Assembly (NCBI RefSeq): GCF_023277115.1
Contig: NZ_JALQCS010000001.1
Span: forward strand, 1,420,001-1,484,000
Origin: Acidithiobacillus acidisediminis
GTDB taxonomy: Bacteria; Pseudomonadota; Gammaproteobacteria; Acidithiobacillales; Acidithiobacillaceae
Direction of reading: 5' to 3'
DNA: 64,000 bases
Position 1 is the stretch's first letter. Each line of letters begins with the position of its first letter. The position numbers and the translations under genes are program-made. The notes under the pieces are model-generated. The model worked only from the letters and a program-made list of their open reading frames with translations, was not told the DNA's origin and did no database searches. Below, piece by piece: positions 48,884 to 57,901 of this stretch.

Positions 48884-50410
48884 ATGAGTACATTGTCCTT
48901 TTTTGTATCCCGCCAAGTTCTTTTTGGCTTAGCTTTGCTTGTCTTCGGTACTGCAGTTGCGCAGGCCGATGGCTTCGGCTTTGCGCAGGTGGAAGCCCGT
49001 GCACGTAGTCTTGCGCATGCGCCCTACGACGCCACGCCGCCGGCACTGCCTTCCTTTTTGAAAGACCTGGATCCAGCGCAGTATGCGCAGATTCAGGATA
49101 TCCATCCGTATTGGTCCGACAGTGACAGTCCGTTCCAGGTGCAATTTTATGTGCCCGGTTCCTATTTCCCTCGGCCGGAAAAAATTTCCGTGGCAGATCA
49201 GGGCGCGGTGGCAGCCATTCCGTTCCAGTTACAGGACTTCAGCTTTGGTACTCTGCATCCGCAGGATTTGCCGCGCGATTTGGGTTACGCGGGCTTTCGC
49301 CTGTTGTACCCGTTGAATACCCCGCCCAATGACAACGAATTCATCTCCTTCCTGGGGGCGACGTATTTTCGTGCGGTGGGCAAGGATGCAATTTATGGCA
49401 CCTCGGCACGGGGCATTGGCATCGATACCGCGCAGCCTTCGGGCGAGATCTTTCCGTATTACCGTCACATCTGGTTGGTAAAGCCAGCCCCCGGTGCAAC
49501 CGACATGACCGTCTATGCCCTGATGGACAGTTCGGTGGTTACCGGTGCTTACCGCTTCATTATTCATCCTGGAACTGATTGCGTGGTGGATGTTCAGGCC
49601 ACGATCTATTTGCGTAAGCCAGTTCAGGTCCTCGAGCTTGCACCCCTGACCAGCATGTTCTGGCATGGGCACGGGCGGGGAGTGCGGGCAGGGGATTGGC
49701 ATCCGGCACAGCATGACTCCAGCGAGCTGGTTCTGGCCAATGGCAATGGCGAGTGGATCAGCCGCCCCCTGGACAATCCGCTGCAGATCCAGACCACCAG
49801 TTACGAGATGCAGCAACCGCAGGGCTTTGGTCTGATCCAGCAGCCGCGTGATTTTGCCGCTTATCAAGGAATCGAAACGCAGTATCAGCGCCGCCCTAGT
49901 GTGTGGGTGAGCCCGGTGGGAGACTGGGGCAAAGGACAGGTACGTCTGGTGGAGCTGCCCACCAATAATCCCGATATGGATAACATCGACGTGTTCTGGG
50001 TGCCAGCGACCCAGCCCCAACCCGGAACCGCCTACCATTACGCATATCAGGTGCGCTTTTTTAACCAGCAGCACGGCCTGATCCCTTTGGCACATCCCAC
50101 CGCGACCTACCTCGGTTACGACGAAAAAGATCCGAAATGGCAACACGTAGTCGTTGATTTTTCGGGTGGGGCGCTCACCCGTCTGCCCGGAACTATGACT
50201 TTGCAGGCGCATTTTAGTGCAGCGGATGGAGCGCAAGTGCGCGATCAACACCTGGAATATTCCCAGGATGGGCATTTCTGGCGCCTGCTCGCTGAAGTTC
50301 AGACGGCACCCAATGTGCCGAGCAATTTGCGTGCTTTCCTTACCCTCAATGACCAGGTGATGACCGACACTTGGACTTTTCTCTTGCAACCCACCCAAGG
50401 AGGTCACTGA
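48884..50410 (+). CDS. opgG: Periplasmic glucan biosynthesis protein OpgG/MdoG
   Basis: OpgG acts in the periplasm on the backbone of osmoregulated glucans made by OpgH. The protein of about 508 residues has a Sec signal peptide ('MSTLSFFVSRQVLFGLALLV', cleaved after 'AQA') and family marks 'AQVEARARSLAHAPYDA', 'FQVQFYVPGSYFPRPEKI', 'LNTPPNDNEFISFLGATYFRA', 'YGTSARGIGIDTAQPSGE', 'SMFWHGHG', and 'YYRHIWLVKP'. The ATG at 48884 has a poor ribosome site; an in-frame ATG at 48797 would add 29 residues before the signal peptide and is less likely. No twin-Arg motif, so OpgG is preferred to OpgD. Confidence 0.9.
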   Translation: MSTLSFFVSRQVLFGLALLVFGTAVAQADGFGFAQVEARARSLAHAPYDATPPALPSFLKDLDPAQYAQIQDIHPYWSDSDSPFQVQFYVPGSYFPRPEKISVADQGAVAAIPFQLQDFSFGTLHPQDLPRDLGYAGFRLLYPLNTPPNDNEFISFLGATYFRAVGKDAIYGTSARGIGIDTAQPSGEIFPYYRHIWLVKPAPGATDMTVYALMDSSVVTGAYRFIIHPGTDCVVDVQATIYLRKPVQVLELAPLTSMFWHGHGRGVRAGDWHPAQHDSSELVLANGNGEWISRPLDNPLQIQTTSYEMQQPQGFGLIQQPRDFAAYQGIETQYQRRPSVWVSPVGDWGKGQVRLVELPTNNPDMDNIDVFWVPATQPQPGTAYHYAYQVRFFNQQHGLIPLAHPTATYLGYDEKDPKWQHVVVDFSGGALTRLPGTMTLQAHFSAADGAQVRDQHLEYSQDGHFWRLLAEVQTAPNVPSNLRAFLTLNDQVMTDTWTFLLQPTQGGH

Positions 50411-50411
50411 T

Positions 50412-50906
50412 ATGTACGTTGATCAATGGCAATCAGGTCCCGCCGTGGATTTTTCATCCACACCCGCGATCGATCCCATGGAGTCTGGGGATGTAGCCCT
50501 GCTGTCGCGCATGGACGCTTATCTCGCGCGGCTGCCCTTCGATGATGCGCAGCGGCTCTGGCTGCGCGCAGAGCTCGCGTTGCAGTTGCGCCAGTTACCG
50601 ATGGACGACTCTGCCAACCGTAGTGCACGCGCTTTCGCTACCTTGCAGAACCGCATTGCGACGCTACATCGCGGCGACGAGTGGGAGGCGCGTTTGGCGT
50701 TGGTCATGCGTCCAATCCTACCGCTGGAGACGGAACAACCCAGTCGTTGGCTGCGTACCCAGCAGCTGCAGCCGCGCCGCAAAAGCATGGGTTCGGCGCC
50801 TATGCAACGATCATTGGGTGCCTTTCTGCAGCGGCAGACGCTGGCGCTGCGGAGCCTCTGGAACCGGGGATTGCGCCTCGTACCTTTTCTTGGGAATGCG
50901 CGATGA
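50412..50906 (+). CDS. Small cytoplasmic protein between opgG and opgH, perhaps the detached OpgH N-terminus
   Basis: This frame of 164 residues starts one base after the opgG stop, near AAGGAGG, and overlaps the opgH start by four bases (ATGA). It has no signal peptide or membrane helix. It is rich in Leu/Arg ('LLSRMDAYLARLPFDDAQRL', 'AELALQLRQLPMDD') and ends with 'RRKSMGSAPMQRSLGAFLQR' and 'SLWNRGLRLVPFLGNAR'. The ending loosely resembles the E. coli OpgH region just before its first membrane helix ('[20 protein letters not shown]'). The following opgH lacks exactly that N-terminal part. I infer a split gene; a frameshift in the assembly is an alternative. No family is recognised with certainty. 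Confidence 0.6.
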   Translation: MYVDQWQSGPAVDFSSTPAIDPMESGDVALLSRMDAYLARLPFDDAQRLWLRAELALQLRQLPMDDSANRSARAFATLQNRIATLHRGDEWEARLALVMRPILPLETEQPSRWLRTQQLQPRRKSMGSAPMQRSLGAFLQRQTLALRSLWNRGLRLVPFLGNAR

Positions 50907-52948
50907 AAAGATATCCTCAGCGGACCTGGGAATTTCTCAGCCAAGGGCGTCGCCGCTGGTTAACCACGCTGATCGCCATTCCCGCAGCCGCATTGGGTAT
51001 TCTGCTGCAGCATGAACTGTCCCTGTCGCAACCCATCTGGTTGGAAGTCCTGACGCTGGGCATTTTTGTTCTCCTCTTTGCGTGGATTTCCGCGGGATTC
51101 TGGACGGCATTGGTCGGCTTTCTGGTGTTGCTGCGCGGACGTGCTGGGGCCGCAAGCTTCGCGCCGGAGCATGCGCGGCAATTGCCCCGTCCCGAGGCGC
51201 GGGTCGCCATCATCATGCCCATCTACAACGAAGATGCCGCGCGCACCATTGCTGGCTTGCAGGCTTGCTATCGGTCGCTGCAACGGATCGGTAAACTGGA
51301 GCATTTTGATTTCTTTTTGCTCAGTGATAGCCGTAACCCGCAGTCCTGGGTCACCGAGGAGTTGGCTTGGGCCAGTCTTTGTGAGGAACTGAATGCCTTT
51401 GGGCGCATTCACTATCGCCGTCGTCCGATCAATAACCATGCAAAGAGTGGTAATGTTGCCGACTTTTGCCGGCGCTGGGGGCAACATTATGAGTATATGG
51501 TGGTGCTCGATGCCGACAGTGTGATGACGGGTGACACGCTCTATTCTCTCTTGGAGATCATGGAAGGAAACCCCCAGGTGGGTATCCTGCAAACACAGCC
51601 GATAGCGGTGAATCGCTCTACGCTGTACGCCCGCATCCAGCAATTTTCCCAACGTCTCTACGGTCCTCTTTTTAGCGCCGGATTGCGTTTCTGGCAGTTG
51701 GGTGATGGGCATTTCATCGGTCACAATGCCATGATTCGAATTGCACCTTTCACCGAACACTGCGCCCTGCCGATCTTGCCGGGTCGTGCGCCCTTGGGGG
51801 GGCAGTTTCTGAGTCATGATTTTGTCGAAGCGGCGCTGATGGCGCGTGCCGGATGGGAGGTTTGGTTTCTTCCGGAGCTGGGAGGTAGCTGGGAGGAATC
51901 GCCGCCCACATTGATTGATGATCTCAAGCGTGATCGGCGCTGGGCGCTGGGCAATCTGCAACACCTGCGCCTGTTGGCAGCGGATGGTCTGCGTTCCGCC
52001 CATCGCTTCCTATTCATCAACGGCGCGATGTCCTTTCTCGCCGCACCCCTCTGGGGCATCTTTCTCATCCTTGGAGCAATATCTGGCCTCTTGTTCTGGG
52101 AGGATGGCGGTTCCAGTAGCTCAGAGAGTCTGTTCCATTATGGTATGGACAATCCACTACCGATCTGGCTTTTTCTGGTCACCCTGACCTTTTTGTTGGG
52201 GCCAAAGTTGCTAGCAGTGCTCTGGGTGCATTGGTCGCGGCAGGCAAAATACTATGGTGGCACAATCGCTCTCTTGCTCGGGGTGTTTCTCGAAAGCATT
52301 GTAGCAATCATCCTTGCCCCCGTGCGTATGGTGTTCCATAGTCTATTCGTGATTCAGACGCTGGCGGGTCGGGGGGTGAAATGGGGGGCGCAAGTGCGTG
52401 CAGACCAAGAGACCCCCTGGTCGGTCGCAGTGCGGAATTTTGGCCTGTTGAGTGCCGTTGGCTTACTGTTTTTGTTTGGCGCGCAGTCGGTCCTGGGTTT
52501 CTGGCATTTTGCCTGGCTGATTCCGATTTTTCTGGGCCTAGCTCTGTCGGTGCCCATTGCGGTGTTCAGCAGTCGCAGCTCCTGGGGCTTGTGGGCCAGA
52601 CGTCATCGTCTCTTTCTCATCCCGGAAGAGATACAAGTGCCGCGTGAACTGCGCGAGCTTAGCCCGGAGTATGTCGATTTTCTGCCGCAGTTGCAGGGGG
52701 ATGCGTTTGTTGCGACGGTTGTTGATCCCCGCTTCAATGCCGTTCACGCTGCCTTACAGCGCGATCGTAGCGGTCTATGGGGGGTAACCGCGGCACTTTG
52801 CAACAAGGCGCTGACTCTTGGGCCGAGCGAACTCAATCAGCGTGAGAGGAATATCCTGCTCAGTGATCGGCAGGCGATGTTGACCTTGCACCGTGCGGTT
52901 TGGTCGCAGCATGAGCCAGAGAAGTTGGCGGCCTGGGGTTTGCTCTAG
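50903..52948 (+). CDS. opgH: Glucan glucosyltransferase OpgH/MdoH, short N-terminus
   Basis: OpgH is the inner-membrane glucosyltransferase that makes the linear beta-glucan backbone from UDP-glucose. The 681-residue protein has family 2 transferase marks 'VAIIMPIYNEDAARTIAGL', 'FFLLSDSRNPQSW', 'RRPINNHAKSGNVADFCRRWG', 'MVVLDADSVMTGDTL', 'LRFWQLGDGHFIGHNAMIR', 'LSHDFVEAALMARAGWEVW' and 'DLKRDRRWALGNLQH', with about eight membrane helices. It begins at 'MKRYPQRTWEFLSQGRRRW', just before the first helix, and so lacks the roughly 130-residue cytoplasmic region of E. coli OpgH (847 residues). The small gene upstream may supply it. Confidence 0.93.
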   Translation: MKRYPQRTWEFLSQGRRRWLTTLIAIPAAALGILLQHELSLSQPIWLEVLTLGIFVLLFAWISAGFWTALVGFLVLLRGRAGAASFAPEHARQLPRPEARVAIIMPIYNEDAARTIAGLQACYRSLQRIGKLEHFDFFLLSDSRNPQSWVTEELAWASLCEELNAFGRIHYRRRPINNHAKSGNVADFCRRWGQHYEYMVVLDADSVMTGDTLYSLLEIMEGNPQVGILQTQPIAVNRSTLYARIQQFSQRLYGPLFSAGLRFWQLGDGHFIGHNAMIRIAPFTEHCALPILPGRAPLGGQFLSHDFVEAALMARAGWEVWFLPELGGSWEESPPTLIDDLKRDRRWALGNLQHLRLLAADGLRSAHRFLFINGAMSFLAAPLWGIFLILGAISGLLFWEDGGSSSSESLFHYGMDNPLPIWLFLVTLTFLLGPKLLAVLWVHWSRQAKYYGGTIALLLGVFLESIVAIILAPVRMVFHSLFVIQTLAGRGVKWGAQVRADQETPWSVAVRNFGLLSAVGLLFLFGAQSVLGFWHFAWLIPIFLGLALSVPIAVFSSRSSWGLWARRHRLFLIPEEIQVPRELRELSPEYVDFLPQLQGDAFVATVVDPRFNAVHAALQRDRSGLWGVTAALCNKALTLGPSELNQRERNILLSDRQAMLTLHRAVWSQHEPEKLAAWGLL

Positions 52949-52960
52949 TATCTTTGTTCC

Positions 52961-53362
52961 ATGGCAGACGATCATGTGGATTTGATGGCGATGGCGGGCT
53001 TGCGTGACGAGATGGAGTCGTTGCGCAAGTCGGCGCAGGATGGCGATCCCGTAGCGCAGTTCAATATGGGAGTGCGCTATACCCAGGGGCAGGGCGTGCC
53101 GCAGGATTTCCTCGAAGCCGCCCGCTGGTATAGCGCAGCCGCGGATCAGGGGGATGCCCCGGCGCAATTCAATCTCGGCTTGCTGTTTTATCAGGGGCAG
53201 GGAGTGGAGCGAAACCTGACCTATGCCTATGAATTGTTCCGCCTTGCTGCCCTGCAAGGGGATGCTCGCGCCCATGCCGGCCTCAATGCGGTAATCCTGG
53301 AACTGGACGAAGAAACGCGAGGGCGCTTGCTACAAGAGTTTCCTCTGCCCGCCGCGCACTGA
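52961..53362 (+). CDS. Sel1-like repeat protein
   Basis: This 133-residue protein has two or three Sel1-like (TPR-type) repeats: 'DPVAQFNMGVRYTQGQGVPQDFLEAARWYSAAADQGD', 'APAQFNLGLLFYQGQGVERNLTYAYELFRLAALQGD', then a partial one. Such repeats bind proteins and act as scaffolds. There is no signal peptide, so it is probably cytoplasmic. It starts 12 bases after opgH and may be the last gene of that operon; a link to glucan synthesis is not shown. Confidence 0.85.
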   Translation: MADDHVDLMAMAGLRDEMESLRKSAQDGDPVAQFNMGVRYTQGQGVPQDFLEAARWYSAAADQGDAPAQFNLGLLFYQGQGVERNLTYAYELFRLAALQGDARAHAGLNAVILELDEETRGRLLQEFPLPAAH

Positions 53363-53385
53363 CGCAGGGGAAATAGTGACTACCC

Positions 53386-54432
53386 CTATCTTGCGGTAGG
53401 ACGACGTTTGCGTACGTCGGATAACTGCCCTGCGCGCCCGCCGCCAATGTAATCCGGCACGATACTCTCCACGGCTGTTGCCTCGATACCAAAGGCATGC
53501 AGCAGGTCATTCTGTTGACAAACATTGTCAACCGAAAGCGACAGGAGGTTATCGCGGGTGATGATCTTTCCCGGCAGCCGCTCAAAAACCATCGCCTGAA
53601 TCGTCGCGAGCAAGTCACAAAGGGGAATGATCGCCTGATGCTTGCCGATCAGGCTCTGGGTATAGCGCAAAATCTCTGCCAAGGTGTAGACCTTGGGTCC
53701 GCAAAGATCGTAAGACTTGCCGTAGGTCTTGGGATCATCCATGGCTTGTACAAAGGCGCTGACCACATCTTCTACCCAAACCGGCTGCAGTTTGGCTTGC
53801 GCCTTTGCCAGAGGAATGAAAAAGGGAACAGAGCGCAGCAGCTGAGCAAACTGGTTGAAGAAACTGTCTCCATCACCAAAGATTACCGAGGGCCGGAAGC
53901 TGGTCACGTGTAAACCACGTCCCCAGAGCAGCTTGGGCCCATTGAGATAGGTGAAGTACCCAAGTGCGGCACTGTTTTCTCCAGATTGGCGGACGATTTC
54001 TTCGCCAATACCCTTCGAACGCAAATAGGCGCTGGGGGCAACAGGATTCGCACCCAGAGCACTCATGTGCAGAAGCCGCGGTACGCCGACCCGAGCACAG
54101 GTGTTGGCGACCAAGCGCGGTAGTTCGATGTGATTCTTTTCGAAATCTCCGTGTCGTTCTGGCGGAAGGTCATTCCGCCCCGGACGGCGTTCGTGCAGAA
54201 TCCCGACCAAATTGATGACGACATCCTGATTTTTGAGTTGGCGTTCCAGCTCGATCGGATCGTGCACGTTTGTCTGCACCAATTCCAATCCTGGCAGCAC
54301 CAGCAGCTTTTCCCGATGACGCTCGCGATTGCGGGTCAGGATTCGGACTTGTTGCCCCTCTTTGCAGAGACGCTCTGCCAGATGTCTGCCGACAAAACCC
54401 GATCCACCCAGGATGACAATGCGTTTGGACAT
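53386..54432 (-). CDS. NAD(P)-binding epimerase-like protein (complex I NDUFA9-like)
   Basis: The 348-residue protein is an atypical short-chain reductase with 'IVILGGSGFVGRHLAERLCK' (nucleotide-binding Gly motif), 'DVVINLVGILHE', 'LLHMSALGANPVAPSAYLRSKGIGEEIVR' (Tyr-x3-Lys-like site shifted to YLRSK), 'SFRPSVIFGDGDSFFNQFAQLL', and 'YDLCGPKVYTLAEI'. It matches proteins annotated as NDUFA9-like or ubiquinone-related epimerases. A structural or quinone-associated role is possible; the substrate is unknown. ATG 54432 follows AGGAG. It is divergent from the DUF423 gene. Confidence 0.82.
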   Translation of the reverse strand: MSKRIVILGGSGFVGRHLAERLCKEGQQVRILTRNRERHREKLLVLPGLELVQTNVHDPIELERQLKNQDVVINLVGILHERRPGRNDLPPERHGDFEKNHIELPRLVANTCARVGVPRLLHMSALGANPVAPSAYLRSKGIGEEIVRQSGENSAALGYFTYLNGPKLLWGRGLHVTSFRPSVIFGDGDSFFNQFAQLLRSVPFFIPLAKAQAKLQPVWVEDVVSAFVQAMDDPKTYGKSYDLCGPKVYTLAEILRYTQSLIGKHQAIIPLCDLLATIQAMVFERLPGKIITRDNLLSLSVDNVCQQNDLLHAFGIEATAVESIVPDYIGGGRAGQLSDVRKRRPTAR

Positions 54433-54455
54433 AAAGACGCTCCTGCATTCAAAAT

Positions 54456-54469
54456 TTCTCAACTGAGAA
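54456..54469. promoter_or_regulatory. Small palindrome in the epimerase/DUF423 divergent gap
   Basis: TTCTCA-AC-TGAGAA is a 14-base inverted repeat midway in the 98-base gap between divergent genes. It could be an operator for either gene, but nothing else supports this. Confidence 0.25.
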
Positions 54470-54530
54470 TAGCATGAACCTTCGATGCCGTATTATCGTA
54501 GCTATTTATGCGCGGATTAGGAGAAAGTCG

Positions 54531-54935
54531 ATGCGGGATACCGAAACGAGGAAGGGACACGGGACGCTGTGGGCGGCGATCGGTGCGATCCTTTGTTCCT
54601 TGACCGTAGTTCTGGCGGCGGCTGGTGATCATCTGGTAGCAGGTGATGTCGGTCATCGCGCCATGCGGGTATATGACATTGCCAACCGCTTTCAGTTTTA
54701 TCAGGGGATTGGTCTGATCTTGCTGGGGCTGGCCATTGCTCAGTGGGGACAGCGACGCAGTTGGACCTGGGCGGGTATCCTGATGCTGCTCGGGGTCTTT
54801 TGTTTCAGTGGTGGCTTGTATCTGGTGGCCCTGCTCGGTCAGACCTGGACCTTTCTGGCACCCATCGGCGGTATGGCGATGATTTTTTCCTGGCTGGTTT
54901 TCGCTTTTGGTTTTTGGCGGCGTAACTCAGGCTAA
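54531..54935 (+). CDS. DUF423 family membrane protein (YgdD-like)
   Basis: The 134-residue protein has four hydrophobic helices and the DUF423 marks 'GAILCSLTVVLAAAGDHLV', 'IANRFQFYQGIGLILLGLA', 'GVFCFSGGLYLVAL' and 'APIGGMAMIFSWLVFAFGF'. It is a small inner-membrane protein of unknown function. The ATG at 54531 follows AGGAGA; an open frame further upstream lacks a ribosome site. Its last nine bases overlap the end of the convergent sohB gene. Confidence 0.85.
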   Translation: MRDTETRKGHGTLWAAIGAILCSLTVVLAAAGDHLVAGDVGHRAMRVYDIANRFQFYQGIGLILLGLAIAQWGQRRSWTWAGILMLLGVFCFSGGLYLVALLGQTWTFLAPIGGMAMIFSWLVFAFGFWRRNSG

Positions 54936-55907
54936 GGGCGGGGTCCAGATGCCATCCCAGACCTGTTGTGCCTTGAGACCCAGGCGTTGCGCTAGACCAG
55001 TGCGAGTACTGAACTGCAGGGCCAGCACCTTTTGCGTTTCCGCCGCACGCTGAATCCAGGCATCGCTGGTCGCCAGCTCATCCACTAGCCCGAGTTCCAG
55101 AGCACGCTCCCCGAGCCATGCCTCTCCCGTGGCAACCGTTTCCACATCCAACTGTGGGCGATAGCGGCCGATCAGGTCGCGAAATTGTGCATGAATCTCG
55201 CCCAGTTCCTCGCGGAGTTTGTTCCGTCCCGCATCGGTATTCTCGCCAAAGAGGGTGACGGTACGCTTGTATTTCCCAGCTGTGAATTGCTCGAAGTCGA
55301 CGTTGTGTTCCTGAAGCCAGCGATGAAAATTGGGTACCTGGGCGATTACGCCAATGGATCCAACTAAGGCAAAGGGGCTGGCGACGATATGCTCCGCAAC
55401 GGCGGCCATCATGTAGCCGCCACTGGCCGCGACACTGTCGACCAATACCGTCAATTTCATGCCCGCCTCGCGCAGGCGCAGCAACTGAGCGGCGGCTAGT
55501 CCGTAAGTGTTGACCATCCCACCACCACTCTCCAAGCGCACGCAGACCTGATCCTTTTCCTGTCGTGCCGCGAGCAGGACATCGATCTCCTGGCGCAAGG
55601 TCTCCACGGCTGATGCACGCAAATCGCCTTTGAAGTCGATGACGTAGAGACAACCCTGCTGGTCTTCCTTGTCGCGCTGCTGGCGGGCCTTTTGGCGCTG
55701 CTTGCACAGTGCCTTGGCCTGCTTTTTCGGTAAGCGCTGACGTAATAACTGTACCGCTCGCTCTTCTAATCGTTGCCCGAGATCGATGATTTGCAGGCTA
55801 GGCCCTTTACCGCGTTTCCGACCCCACGGTGACCAGGCGAGGAACAAGAGGCTGGCAACAACGATTGTCGCGGTTTCGGCGAGAAAGAGGAGGTAGGCGA
55901 GGAGCAT
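54927..55907 (-). CDS. sohB: SohB-type inner-membrane serine protease (peptidase S49)
   Basis: The 326-residue protein has an N-terminal membrane helix (residues 4-24), a basic charged linker, and an S49 (signal peptide peptidase A-like) domain with 'CLYVIDFKGDLRASAVETLR', 'VCVRLESGGGMVNTYGLAAAQ', the nucleophile Ser in 'VLVDSVAASGGYMMAAVAEH', 'SIGVIAQVPNFHRWLQEH' and the catalytic-Lys region 'FTAGKYKRTVTLFG'. SohB cleans up membrane or periplasmic peptides. It is divergent from moaD. Confidence 0.9.
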   Translation of the reverse strand: MLLAYLLFLAETATIVVASLLFLAWSPWGRKRGKGPSLQIIDLGQRLEERAVQLLRQRLPKKQAKALCKQRQKARQQRDKEDQQGCLYVIDFKGDLRASAVETLRQEIDVLLAARQEKDQVCVRLESGGGMVNTYGLAAAQLLRLREAGMKLTVLVDSVAASGGYMMAAVAEHIVASPFALVGSIGVIAQVPNFHRWLQEHNVDFEQFTAGKYKRTVTLFGENTDAGRNKLREELGEIHAQFRDLIGRYRPQLDVETVATGEAWLGERALELGLVDELATSDAWIQRAAETQKVLALQFSTRTGLAQRLGLKAQQVWDGIWTPPLA

Positions 55908-55921
55908 GCGCAGGTTCCATC

Positions 55922-55950
55922 TTGCAAGGCTTAGGGGCAGCGTCTACCAT
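55922..55950 (+). promoter_or_regulatory. Candidate promoter of the moaD-to-DUF58 run
   Basis: TTGCAA (55922-55927) and TACCAT (55945-55950), with a 17-base spacer, lie 32 bases before moaD. No other good site was seen before the run of ten packed genes. Confidence 0.4.
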
Positions 55951-55982
55951 CAATCGATGGATTGCAAAGGGTGCGCGCCGCG

Positions 55983-56225
55983 ATGATTCACGTCAAGTTC
56001 TTTGCCAGTGTGCGAGAGCGCCTGGGACGCTCGAGCATGGAGATCGATCCGCCTGCGCATCCTTGCAGTGTTGCAGATATTCTTGCGCGCGTTGAGGAAA
56101 CTGCTGAAGTGTCCCTTGCCGGTACGCACCTGTTGGCTGCCCGTAATCAGAGCCATGTTCCCTTGGGTGAGACGGTGCGGGATGGTGACGAAATCGCTTT
56201 TTTCCCGCCGGTAACGGGGGGCTGA
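55983..56225 (+). CDS. moaD: Molybdopterin synthase small subunit MoaD
   Basis: MoaD carries the sulfur used to make molybdopterin. The 80-residue ubiquitin-like protein starts 'MIHVKFFASVRERLG' and ends in 'EIAFFPPVTGG', with the free Gly-Gly tail that is thiocarboxylated. It abuts moaE. Other molybdenum cofactor genes are outside the window. Confidence 0.93.
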   Translation: MIHVKFFASVRERLGRSSMEIDPPAHPCSVADILARVEETAEVSLAGTHLLAARNQSHVPLGETVRDGDEIAFFPPVTGG

Positions 56226-56696
56226 GTGCGCGTCCAGGTGCAGCAGGAGGCATTTGATCAGGGGGCGGAGATTGCTGCGCAGTCCCATCCTGAGGCTGGG
56301 GCTGTGGTAAGTTTTCTGGGCACGGTGCGTGACTACAGCGATGCTGCGGATATCCTGGCGATGGAGATTGAGCATTACCCGGGGATGACCGAGCGCGAAC
56401 TGGAGCGCGTGGCGCAAGAGGCGCATCGACGCTTCTCTATTCTCGACAGCCTGATCATTCATCGCTATGGGCGCCTCGTTCCGCAGGATCCGATTGTCCT
56501 CGTGGTGGTCTGGTCTCTGCATCGCGCTGCGGCGTTTGATGCCTGCCGCTATTTGATTGACGTGCTCAAGACTTCAGCACCATTCTGGAAGAAGGAAATT
56601 ACCCCGGCGGGTGCACGCTGGGTAACGGATTGTCCCGGATGTCGGGCCGGTACCCAGCATGGTCACGTACATCCCGATGTCCTAGAGGAGCTCTGA
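56226..56696 (+). CDS. moaE: Molybdopterin synthase large subunit MoaE
   Basis: MoaE uses the MoaD thiocarboxylate to put the dithiolene sulfurs on cyclic pyranopterin. The 156-residue protein has '[15 protein letters not shown]', '[20 protein letters not shown]', '[24 protein letters not shown]', and the catalytic Lys pair in '[20 protein letters not shown]'. It starts at a GTG immediately after the moaD stop. A Cys-x2-Cys-type ending ('[17 protein letters not shown]') is present. Confidence 0.93.
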   Translation: MRVQVQQEAFDQGAEIAAQSHPEAGAVVSFLGTVRDYSDAADILAMEIEHYPGMTERELERVAQEAHRRFSILDSLIIHRYGRLVPQDPIVLVVVWSLHRAAAFDACRYLIDVLKTSAPFWKKEITPAGARWVTDCPGCRAGTQHGHVHPDVLEEL

Positions 56697-56697
56697 T

Positions 56698-57183
56698 TTG
56701 CCGAGTTTTGATGTAGTCTCAGAAATTGATTTGCAGGAAGTCGACAATGCCTTGCATACCACGAGCAAGGAGATCGGTAACCGCTATGACTTCAAAGGCA
56801 GCAAGGCGAGTATCGAACGGAAGGATCATGAGTTGGTGCTGCTGGCGGAAGACGAGTACAAGCTTGGACAGATGATGGATTTGCTTTCCCAGCGTCTGGT
56901 CAAGCGTGGGGTGGATCTCAAGGCGCTGGAACTCGGTAAGGTGAATGACGCAGCCGGCGGTATGCAGCGCCAAGTCTGTACGCTCAAGGCTGGGATCAGC
57001 GCTGACCTGGGGAAAAAGATGATCAAGATCTTCAAGGACGGAAAACTCAAGGTGCAAGCCAGTATGCAGGGCGAACAGCTGCGCGTGACGGGAAAGAGTC
57101 GCGATGAATTACAGACGGCAATCGCGGCCCTGCGTGCGGGAGAATTTGACCTGCCGCTGCAATTCAATAATTTTCGAGACTGA
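56698..57183 (+). CDS. yajQ: YajQ family nucleotide-binding protein
   Basis: The 161-residue protein has '[20 protein letters not shown]', '[19 protein letters not shown]', '[20 protein letters not shown]' and '[24 protein letters not shown]', the full YajQ pattern. In Xanthomonas a member binds cyclic di-GMP; the general role is unsettled. It starts with TTG at 56698, two bases after the moaE stop and behind GGAGCTC; 'PSFDVVSE' directly after the start supports it. Confidence 0.92.
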   Translation: MPSFDVVSEIDLQEVDNALHTTSKEIGNRYDFKGSKASIERKDHELVLLAEDEYKLGQMMDLLSQRLVKRGVDLKALELGKVNDAAGGMQRQVCTLKAGISADLGKKMIKIFKDGKLKVQASMQGEQLRVTGKSRDELQTAIAALRAGEFDLPLQFNNFRD

Positions 57184-57187
57184 GGGC

Positions 57188-57901
57188 ATGGACGGCAACG
57201 CCTCGTCCTTGCGGTCCTTTGTACGCGCGCACTACCAGGGGGCGATCGCGGTCCTGGCGCCGGATGGTATGCCCTACAGCGCGGTGGTCCACTACGCATG
57301 TGATCACTCCGGCGTGCCCTATTTTCTCTTTTCCAATCTTGCGGTGCATCAGCAGTATCTGCATCGAGATCCTCGTGCGTCGCTGTTGATCTGGGAGCCT
57401 GGCGATGACCTCATGGCCTTGTCGCGTCTCGCCTTGCAGGGAGAGATCCGACGTGTGCATCCGGACCCGGCACTCGAGGGGCGTCTGCTTTGTCTGCTGC
57501 CCGGAGCCGATGGCTATCGTGATATGCCGGATTTCCACTTTTATCGCTTGGAAATCCAGAAAATCCGCTGGATCGCCGGTTTTGGCAGCATGGGATGGAC
57601 GGAGGGCGAAGGAGAATTTTGCCTGTCGGGTGATCTTCGTCCGTTGGAGCTCGATGAAGCGGCGGCAGTGGCACACATGAATGCCGATCATGGCGGAAAT
57701 CTGCGTGACTACTGGCGCCATTTTGGCGGCGAGGAGCCGATGGAGCACGTACGTATGCTGGCCCTCGATGCCGAGGGTATGGATCTGCAATCGGGCAGCA
57801 AGCGCCTGCGCGTAGCCTTCCCGGAAACGATTGCGGAAGCACGGGGATGGAGAAAAATGCTGGTGGAGATGGCGCAGCGTGCGCGTGAGGGAGAAGGGTG
57901 A
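57188..57901 (+). CDS. HugZ-like haem/flavin-fold protein (PPOX plus DUF2470)
   Basis: The 237-residue protein has an N-terminal split-barrel of the pyridoxamine-phosphate-oxidase type ('AIAVLAPDGMPYSAVVHYAC', 'FLFSNLAVHQQYLHRDPRASLLI') and a C-terminal DUF2470 domain ('VAHMNADHGGNLRDYWRHFG'). The combination is that of HugZ haem-degrading enzymes and related proteins. Whether it opens haem cannot be decided from sequence. It overlaps gcvT by four bases (GTGA). Confidence 0.8.
   Translation: MDGNASSLRSFVRAHYQGAIAVLAPDGMPYSAVVHYACDHSGVPYFLFSNLAVHQQYLHRDPRASLLIWEPGDDLMALSRLALQGEIRRVHPDPALEGRLLCLLPGADGYRDMPDFHFYRLEIQKIRWIAGFGSMGWTEGEGEFCLSGDLRPLELDEAAAVAHMNADHGGNLRDYWRHFGGEEPMEHVRMLALDAEGMDLQSGSKRLRVAFPETIAEARGWRKMLVEMAQRAREGEG

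Noticed and set aside
57188-57900. Glycine riboswitch controlling gcvT
   Set aside because: There is no untranslated space: gcvT overlaps the preceding coding gene by four bases.
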